Shown one piece after another: positions 57,337 through 64,000 of a DNA stretch of 64,000 nt. Each line of letters opens with the position of its first letter. Positions within the stretch are counted from its first letter, which is position 1. This DNA comes from Papaver somniferum. Lineage: Eukaryota > Streptophyta > Magnoliopsida > Ranunculales > Papaveraceae. The position numbers and the translations under genes are program-made. The notes under the pieces are model-generated. The model was given only the letters and a program-made list of their open reading frames with translations, was not told the DNA's origin and made no database searches. The DNA lies in contig NC_039368.1 in the NCBI RefSeq assembly GCF_003573695.1, forward strand, positions 78,320,374 through 78,384,373. Reading direction: 5' to 3'.

Positions 57337-59000
57337 ATGGATCGGCAAATGATGAAGTACTTGTTCATATTTCGAGACCAACTACCTACGACAGATGCTT
57401 TCTGGCTTATGATCCTCTTCCTTGTCTTAGCAACGCCTTTGTTAGTGTTGCTGAAAAGAAGAAAGAACAGAAAAAGTTGGAGATTACCTCCAGGTCCCAA
57501 AAAGCTTCCCATCATTGGAAATTTACACCAACTTGGCGGTGACCTGACATCTCGTTCACTTCTCAAGCTTTCTAATAAACACGGACCTCTAATGTTCCTC
57601 CAGTTAGGCTCCATTCCGACTTTGGTGATTTCCTCTACCGATATAGCAAAAGAAATCTGCAAAAGCCATGATATTGTATTTTCTGGCAGGCCTGCATTAT
57701 ATGCTGCGGAGAAGATCTGTTATGGGTGCCAGGATATAACTTTTGCTCCTTATGGTGATTACTGGAGGGAGATTAGGAAGATATCAATATTAGAACTGTT
57801 GAGTCCAAAGAGAGTTGCATCATTCAGATCTGTGAGGGAAGAAGAAGTATCGATCGCCATGGATTTTATCCGCAAAGCTTCAGCTACTACAAAGGTTCCT
57901 ATTAACATAACTGAAATGATGTTTTGCGTCATAAATGATGTTATCTGTCGATCTGCTTTTGGTCGGAAATTCGGGCATGGTGGAGGTACGCTTCGCAGTA
58001 TTCTTCAAGTAACCACTGACATGCTAGCCGGGGCCAAGACTGCAGACATCTTCCCATGGATGAGTTGGATCCACAAGTTCGATGGAGTAGACACAAAAAT
58101 AGAGGAAAATGTTCAAGAATTGGATAGTTTTTATGAGAGTGTAATAGACGAACACCTCGAACCCCAGAGGCCCTGCCCTGAATTTGAAGACTTTGTTGAC
58201 GTGCTGCTTCGGCTTCAAAATGACCCTGATCAGCATATCTTGTCCAGCAGAGATCAAATTAAGGCACTCCTCACGGTTTGTGACTAAAGCTTGTGCTGCT
58301 TTATCCATCTTTTACCTTGTTGCGTTACTACTAGTGTACTGATTCTTGTCATGAGCTTTACTATCAACCGCAGGACATGTTCTCTGCTGGGACCGATACG
58401 TCTTCTTCGACACTGGTGTGGACAATGACAGAACTAATCAAAAACCCAACAGTGATGAAGAGAGCACAGGAGGAAGTGAGAAGCATTCTTGGCGATAAGG
58501 ACATGGTAGAAGAAATTGATCTTCCCAAGCTAAACTACTTGAAATCTGTAGTAAAAGAGACGCTGCGGCTTCACGCTCCAGTTCCATTACTAGTTCCAAG
58601 GGAAACTACAGATAACTGCACAATAAATGGATACGGGATCCCGGCAGAAACAAGGGTGATTTTTAATGCAAAAGCCATTGCAATGGACTCAAAGTTTTGG
58701 GATGAACCAGAAGAGTATCGACCAGAAAGATTCATGATTAAGAACATTGATTTTAAAGGAGTACAAGACTTTGAGATGATACCGTTTGGGATAGGGCGCA
58801 GGAGTTGCCCTGCTATTAACTTTGCTTTGGTCGTAATTGAGCTTGTTCTTGCAAACCTTCTGCATCAGTTTGACTGGGAAATGCCCATTGGTATGATAAA
58901 AGAAGAGATTGATATGCAAGAAGCTCCAGGGATTACAGTGCACAAGAAATTTCCACTTTTCCTGGTCGCTACTGCTGCTAATGTAGATCGCAGTGCATAA
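57337..59000 (+). CDS. Cytochrome P450, CYP71-clan monooxygenase
   Basis: Two exons, 57337-58275 and 58374-59000, with a 98-bp GT...AG intron (58276-58373) in phase 0; 521 residues. The ATG at 57337 is chosen because the frame upstream has no ATG. An N-terminal membrane anchor (residues 21-39, FWLMILFLVLATPLLVLL) is followed by a basic stop and the hinge PPGP (51-54). The oxygen-binding helix is AGTDTSS (318-324), the K-helix ETLR (375-378), YRPERF (428-433), and the heme loop PFGIGRRSC with Cys458. Cys458 is followed by Pro-Ala where most A-type P450s have Pro-Gly. The single-intron position after KALLT is usual for CYP71 genes. Such enzymes act at the ER with NADPH-P450 reductase, oxidising specialised metabolites; the substrate cannot be told from sequence. 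It is intact and probably functional. A decayed paralogue lies at 61610-64000. Confidence 0.92.
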
Positions 59001-59191
59001 AATCCCAAGGGAGATTGATGCAGCTCAGGGAAGGGCTTTCTAGTTGTAAGAATGCGTAATTCAGTAAAGGGCATAAGAATCTTTAATTCTGCAATTCAGT
59101 TAAATTCACGAATTTTATTGGCAATTGAATTGTTTTTTAGCAAGAACATCTTTGTTAATGTTTATAATCCTATTACAAAGACACCAAATCC

Positions 59192-60977
59192 TCAATTCAG
59201 TTTGTCTAGTTTTCCATTGCGACTGTTGTTTTTCCTCCATTCCCATGGCTCTTTAGGATCCGAAGATGCCCATAATCCAATCCCAGCAGCTCTAGCTTTC
59301 CTCGCCCACTAATGCCAAGCATAAAGGTCATGTGTCAAATAAAGTGCAACAGACACTAGGTTTGAGAATAACAAAAGAAAAACTGGATTTCACCTCTATG
59401 AGTCCAGGACGCTTGTCATAGGCTGCATAATGCCAGGCAAGCCCTTTCTTAAGCATTATTTCCTGCACAAAGGAAACCGAAGACACAAAAGGATGAGAAA
59501 TAGGAAGGGGATTCTTACAATGTAAATAATCCAAGGAAAATGCTAGCCTTAAGGCGGTTTAGCGGCCTACCTGTGCAAATTTTCCATGGCAATAAACGTC
59601 TCCTACCAATCTACCATACTGATCCTCCCCGTAAACATGAACATTCAAACACTTGCCTTGAACTAGGTAAGCAAGTTCTTCCTTGGCCTCTTTTCCAAAG
59701 GGTTGTCTGTTCTCTGGTGCATCAATGCCCCTGTTTATCCAATAATGTGATTACTGATTAGAACAATTTCCGTTTCATGTAACCAAAATCAAATAAGACT
59801 CCGTTCTAGTTCTACCTCAACCGAATCCGATACTTTCTGGCAAGAATATCCACATTGTTTGAGCCTTTTAACATTCTGTATGTATAATAACAAAACAATT
59901 GGCTTCAGTGACTTTTAACGTTTGAACACATGAAATTTAGGATAAGCAAGAGAACCTGTAACCAGCATCAATAGTGGTCTTATGAAGTGCATCTGCCTTC
60001 GGATAATCCCTGGATGTACGTGCTTTTGATCGTTCTAATAATGCCTCTAATACATGGCTTGGCACACTGAGAGCTTCCTTATGGTCCGCAGCGTCAACAT
60101 AAACAGTTAACCCATCCCCATCAACAGCTTTTGCATCCACCTAGTAGTAATTTTTACTTGTGAAACTAAACTTGAAACTTTTTTCAAGAGAATATAGAAT
60201 GAGCTAGTTTTGCTATCATTTTAAAGAACAGCATTATCTCACCGGAACTGTCTGTAATTTGAATTTCACTTCTTCAGGAGGAAAGACTACTACTGCAGGA
60301 ATTTCAGTCCGGTGCTCATGTAGAATCGGAAGACCATAAAATTTTAATAAACCCTTTGACAAAAACAAAAACAAAACCCCTGAGTCTCGTTTCAATATGA
60401 AAACTTGTGCATGTCTAGTAATGTATATGCACCTCTACATCGGCCTTTTGGTGTTGGTGCAAAGCCTGCATGACAAGCCTAGATGCTTGTTCAGGTGTTT
60501 TTGTTGGTGGCTTTGCATCTTTCCATGCCTTGAATAGTTTTTTGTACCTTCAACATTTATAACTAAATCAAACAAGTTTAAAATCGGTATTTTAGATCAA
60601 ACAAGCTGGATGAAAGTAGCACAGTACCATCTAGCTTGAGCTTTCTTTGATGATGTTACATGCTCACTGAGCTGTTCAGGAACCTTCAAAAATCAAGAAA
60701 TTTCATGTTAATTAACACTGAAATAGTGATCAACTACTATAAAATGGAAGAGCTAAGCTAAACTGCTGGATTTTACCTGACAAGTGTTCTCAAAGTGAAA
60801 AAGATCAAGAGCCAGAGCTGAAACACTATTAGTAGGTTGGGAGACAGCATGACCATGGTGATCTGGTGTTGATGTGTCAAAATCTTGATCATCAGTTGTT
60901 GAGCTGAAACAAATCCCACATATAATCCTAATAAGAGTGTTTCCAACTCCCCTGCACAGGCTTGAGAAAATTCCCAT
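59192..60977 (-). CDS. CAN: CAN-type staphylococcal-like nuclease
   Basis: Nine exons: 60977-60777, 60683-60628, 60547-60433, 60353-60243, 60140-59956, 59875-59816, 59730-59571, 59462-59394, 59308-59192; all introns GT-AG, total 1074 nt, 357 residues. The start MGIFSSLCR has Gly2 and Cys8, as in the myristoylated/palmitoylated plasma-membrane CAN1/CAN2 of Arabidopsis. Residues 68-160 match the plant-specific CAN N-terminal domain ([29 protein letters not shown]). The nuclease domain starts [15 protein letters not shown] (162-176) and holds the catalytic RIRLRGIDAPE (Arg241, Asp246, Glu249) and DQYGR (Arg283), then [14 protein letters not shown] and [16 protein letters not shown]. These are the Arg35/Asp40/Glu43/Arg87 equivalents of staphylococcal nuclease. 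Such enzymes cut DNA and RNA with calcium. The stop lies 191 bp from the P450 stop, tail to tail. Confidence 0.9.
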
Positions 60978-61609
60978 ACTGAAATAGGAAATGAAGAGGA
61001 TACAGCAGAGTGGTTTATAATAAAGCAAGCAAAAGGAAAATTCAATTATTATGAGTAAGATACAAAGGAACAAGCAGGTAAGAAGACTTAATAAAATGTT
61101 GAGAAGTCAACAAGAAATATTGACTCTTTAGTCAACAAGCATAATTCACCAAAATTTGGTAATCTTCTTGCAGTGTTGTAGAATTTAGTACCCCTGCAGC
61201 AGTCTTAAAAATATAAATATGCACCAGTTATTCCAGTAGAATTTGGTAACCCCTTGCAATTCTCAACTAAACTTCAAGTTCGATGCCTGAATTCATTCCA
61301 TTGTTGTGAGAGTCTTACGCATTTCAGTGGTTTGTGTATTTCTATTTTTTAGTAGGCATTATCTCATCGTTCAAATTTAATTTTGCAGCATTTGTGTGGC
61401 GTGTTTTCTCTTTTATTGGCGTGTTATCTCTTTTATCAATATTTTTGAATAATTTTTTTTGCAAATCTTAAATCAATAATAATACCTTTGGAAAAAGTAG
61501 AAGTTCAAAGACAAATTGTACAAGTGTTTTGGAAAGTTTGAAATTACAATATTTAAGGTACACAGGTGGTGGCTTTTATAATAGAGAACAAGCTTGGAGC
61601 ATTGCAGGT
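60978..61609. other. Upstream region of the nuclease gene
   Basis: AT-rich, with no gene. It must contain the promoter of the minus-strand nuclease gene and the flank of the P450 pseudogene. Confidence 0.5.
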
Positions 61610-61779
61610 GAAAAATCCCTGTCAAATTTGGACCACACAGGAAATTTTTTGCACTAACAAAATGGATCAGTATCAAGCATAAAACACGCTAAAATCTCAT
61701 GGGAAAATAAAGGAAATTTTCAAGACCCAATTACTAGTTCCAGGGTAAACTACACATAAGCGGATACGAGCCCCGACGA

Positions 61780-62715
61780 TAGGGGTGTGCAGAAAAACCA
61801 AAACCGTGGTTTTCACCCGTAACAATCCGTAAAATTGCGGGTGAAAACCAATCCGCAAGAGTCTATGGATCGGATACGGTTGAGCTTTCAAATCCTCAAG
61901 GTTTAGCGATTTGGTCGCGGTTGGACTTTGAAATCCGCGGATTCACCTGCACCCGCAAAAATTGAGTTTTAGATTTTAGATTAGATTAGATTAGATATCT
62001 CTAATTTAATTTACTGGGAATAAGAGGTTCCTCTTCTTCAGAGAACATTTCAAGATCTGCATAATCTTCTTGAAAAAACTGAAGGTTTTGAAGCTTCTCG
62101 ATGCTTGCATGTGATCCACTCCGTCCGTTGCGAGAACTACTGGAAAAAGAAGTTGTGTCCTCCTCTTGATACTGAATATAAACACAAAACAAGGTAGCAG
62201 TTAATTATCCGCCAAAGGTGGTCTAATGTGTACAAGAATCCTGCTAAAGAACTAATCCAGGAAATTTATCCTGCTATTTGTCAATTCATAAAGGACATTA
62301 AATTCGTTTTCCAAAATAAGGTGCTACATCAAATGATTAAAGATCACTATACTTATCAGTTGCAGTGTTATTTAAGATTACTACCTAGTAAGTATATATT
62401 GTACTCATAATGTGCAACAAAACTTTGGCATTTGCTTCATTGTTATTAATTTATTATCATGGGAGTGAGACAGTGAGTTAACATAAATAGAGAGATCAAT
62501 TACCCATACGAAGGGATTTTCACAGATAGGCAGATTTTTTTTTTTAAATTCTAAATCCGCGGTTAATCCGCATCCGATCCGCATCACCCGCTAATCCTTG
62601 GATGTCAAATCCGCGGGTGATTGGGCCGGTTACGGTTCAATTTTCCAAATCCGCAACTTTGAAAGTTTGGTTGGTGACCCCTAATCCGCAACCGTCCGTC
62701 CGTTGCACATCCCTA
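61780..62715. mobile_element. hAT-type non-autonomous transposon, 936 bp
   Basis: Terminal inverted repeats TAGGGGTGTGCA (61780) and TGCACATCCCTA (62715), one mismatch. Flanking 8-bp copies CCCGACGA and CCCGACAG differ at two bases. 8-bp duplications and a TAGGG(G)TGTGCA terminus are typical of plant hAT elements. The interior is rich in GCGGGTG / CACCCGC and AATCCGC words on both sides. No transposase is seen; short ORFs at 62001-62192 and 62228-62410 are not recognised. Confidence 0.8.
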
Positions 62716-62996
62716 CCCGACAGAAACAACTAAACAAGGGTGATTATTAGAACCCTGATTTTGGGCATACTGAAATCTTATTAGGAATACTGCATAAAGA
62801 CAAAAAAAGGTTGTGAAATAGCAAAATCAGATTACCCCTTAACCCAAACTTTTTTTAATGGCAAATATGCCCTTTACGTATTAGTGTTAGTAATATTGAT
62901 TAGTGGTTAAATATTTTTTTAGTGATTAAGATAATTTTCAGAATTATAAAGGTTGTTTAGATGATTTTTGGATCATGGCTCGGCGAAACAAGTTGA

Positions 62997-63430
62997 GGTT
63001 CGGGTCACATATATGAGCCGAATCTACCAATTGATGAACGGTTCGGCTCACTGAATCTGTTTACTGCATGCGCCGAACCTATAATTTTCAATTCCAACCC
63101 TTTTGCTCGACACTAGTTCGGCTTATATGAAAGTTTCATAGTAAGCCGAACAACATCCTGAATAGCCCGGAAAAAAAATAATTACTGGTTCGGCTTATAT
63201 TTCGAAAATCGTATGAGCCGAACATCAATTTGTTATTTTTTGGGTTAAAATATTGTTATTGGTTCAGCACATATTGAGAATATTGTAATAGCCGAACCTC
63301 GTAAATGTGCTAGGTTCGGCACATATTATGATTATTGAATACGCCGAACCCTTATGCATCTCTATCTGTGACTAGGAAGCTTTTGTGAAGAACAGTTCGG
63401 CTAAAAACGCAACTCAATTTTGAGCCGAAC
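62997..63430. repeat. Seven hairpins with GGTTCGGC / GCCGAACC arms
   Basis: Stem-loops at about 62997-63023, 63040-63079, 63115-63151, 63187-63223, 63260-63298, 63313-63350 and 63394-63430. Arms of 7-10 bp (GTTCGGCT with AGCCGAAC) are nearly invariant. Loops of 10-24 nt are all different and AT-rich. Confidence 0.85.
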
Positions 63431-63487
63431 CCAACACTATAACCGTCATTTAATCGATGAAAAACAGCAAATAGGAGATTGGGTTTG

Positions 63488-63660
63488 TAAAACTTACTTT
63501 CTTATCCTCATTTCCGGAGTTGGAGATGCAGTTGGTTCAATTTCTGGTTCAATTGGTGGTTGATTTTCAGTTTCTACACCTCCATCTTCAATTGGTTCTT
63601 CTTCTTCAATTGATGGATTAGAAGACGATTTGGTTTGCCTAGTCCCTGCTTTTTTTTGTA
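63488..63660 (-). pseudogene. Exon-like coding stretch inside the transposon
   Basis: Minus strand reads KAGTRQTKSSSNPSIEEEEP, then GGVETENQPPIEPEIEPTAS and PEMRIRK, ending at a good donor (AAG/GTAAG). The acidic, Pro/Glu-rich, low-complexity start resembles first exons of plant transposon-borne or plant mobile domain proteins. No further exon is found, so it may be captured or residual. Confidence 0.35.
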
Positions 63661-64000
63661 CGAGTCATTATGCGGTTGAGTTTAATCGACGATCAAATTT
63701 TTACGAATCGACAATTAATCACGATGATGAATTTTTTTTTTTCGCAGGAGGGGGAAGAGTTCGGCTAGAGGAGGAAGAAGAAGAGATGTTAAGGGAAACT
63801 GATTTTGATTTTTTAGAAAACTGATTTTAGATTTTTGTATTAAGGGTATATATGCAATTGAACTACCCATAGGATACCCCTTATAAGGTCATCCAAGATG
63901 GGACTATTGTTTTGTATGCCTAGAAAGATTTAGGTATGCCCAAAATTAGAGTTCGATTATTAATGCAAAATCCATTGCATTGGACCCAAAATTTTGGGAC

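Larger units (their letters stand above)
62750..63954. mobile_element. DNA transposon with about 30-bp TIRs, 1205 bp
   Basis: GATTATTA flanks it at 62742-62749 and 63955-63962. The left TIR starts GAACCCTGATTTTGGGCATA and the right end, reversed, starts GAACTCTAATTTTGGGCATA; about 26 of 30 match. The 8-bp duplication suggests hAT. It encodes no transposase. It carries a hairpin array (62997-63430) and an exon-like stretch (63488-63660). Confidence 0.8.
61610..64000 (+). pseudogene. P450 pseudogene (paralogue of 57337-59000), split by two DNA transposons
   Basis: Three pieces align with exon 2 of the intact gene: 61610-61779 (caagcataaaacacgctaaaatct; ttactagttccaggg; cggatacgagccccgac), 62716-62749 (cccgacagaaacaactaa; gggtgattatta) and 63955-64000 (taatgcaaaatccattgcat; ttttgggac). 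Without the insertions they read KS...KE, LLVP, then AKSIALDPKFWD. Stops and indels occur. Exon 1 and the start of exon 2 are not visible to the left, so the copy is partial or more decayed there; it runs past the window end, where the heme region would be. Confidence 0.8.

Noticed and set aside
60753..61073. 106- and 90-codon minus ORFs as separate genes
   Set aside because: They overlap exon 1 of the nuclease; the spliced model starting MGIFSSLCR at 60977 explains the coding signal.
1..64000. tRNA, rRNA or snoRNA genes
   Set aside because: No cloverleaf with A and B boxes or rRNA-like stretch was recognised by eye; a covariance-model scan would be needed to exclude them.

Overview
The window is nuclear DNA of a flowering plant, roughly 80% transposable elements. 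Evidence: Tat/Athila-type LTR retrotransposons with a tRNA-Asp-like primer site, a Ty1/copia relic with a tRNA-Met primer site, hAT transposons, AT-rich spacers, and two intron-containing plant genes (a CYP71-type cytochrome P450 and a CAN-type staphylococcal-like nuclease). The long LTR family starting TGTTAGAGCATTG recalls repeats I associate with poppies (Papaver), but the species is a guess.

Layout. 1-1989: part of a long LTR. 2840-3304: unrecognised ORF remnant. 3360-27642: three head-to-tail copies, all on the minus strand, of an unusual non-LTR retrotransposon. It has an N-terminal zinc-finger region, a reverse transcriptase with YLDD, and a C-terminal CCHC plus restriction-like endonuclease-type region, and ends in (TTA)n. 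The third copy is split by two LTR elements with exact 5-bp target duplications: 9990-17166 (ACTCT) and 17710-26163 (AGTCT). 28510-30946: a solo LTR of 2437 bp with duplication GAAAC. 32300-33200: an older relative of that LTR. 34821-35402: RNase H-like ORF. 36850-40590: copia fragments interrupted by a relic LTR and a hairpin-forming repeat array.

42067-56642 is a three-level nest. An intronless minus-strand retrocopy with a poly(A) tail and a 16-bp target duplication contains an LTR element (42259-54155, ATATC). That element's 5' LTR contains another (43119-49896, CTTGG). The gene island follows: CYP71-like P450 (57337-59000, 2 exons, plus) and CAN-like nuclease (59192-60977, 9 exons, minus), convergent and 191 bp apart. 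From about 61610 to the window end lies a decayed tandem P450 copy carrying two DNA transposons (61780-62715 and 62750-63954).

The four structurally complete LTR elements all lack reverse transcriptase and integrase, so they must depend on proteins from other elements. Three carry a single ORF built like gag-linker plus a C-terminal module; one carries gag and protease. They share a structured noncoding 3' region: a stem-loop with an AGGA loop, then a G-rich tract, then an array of short hairpins, then a second AGGAC stem-loop, then the polypurine tract. The hairpin sequences differ between elements while the fold is kept. This module, and the non-LTR element with the endonuclease-like C terminus, are the best candidates for something not well described. 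All counts and alignments were made by eye.
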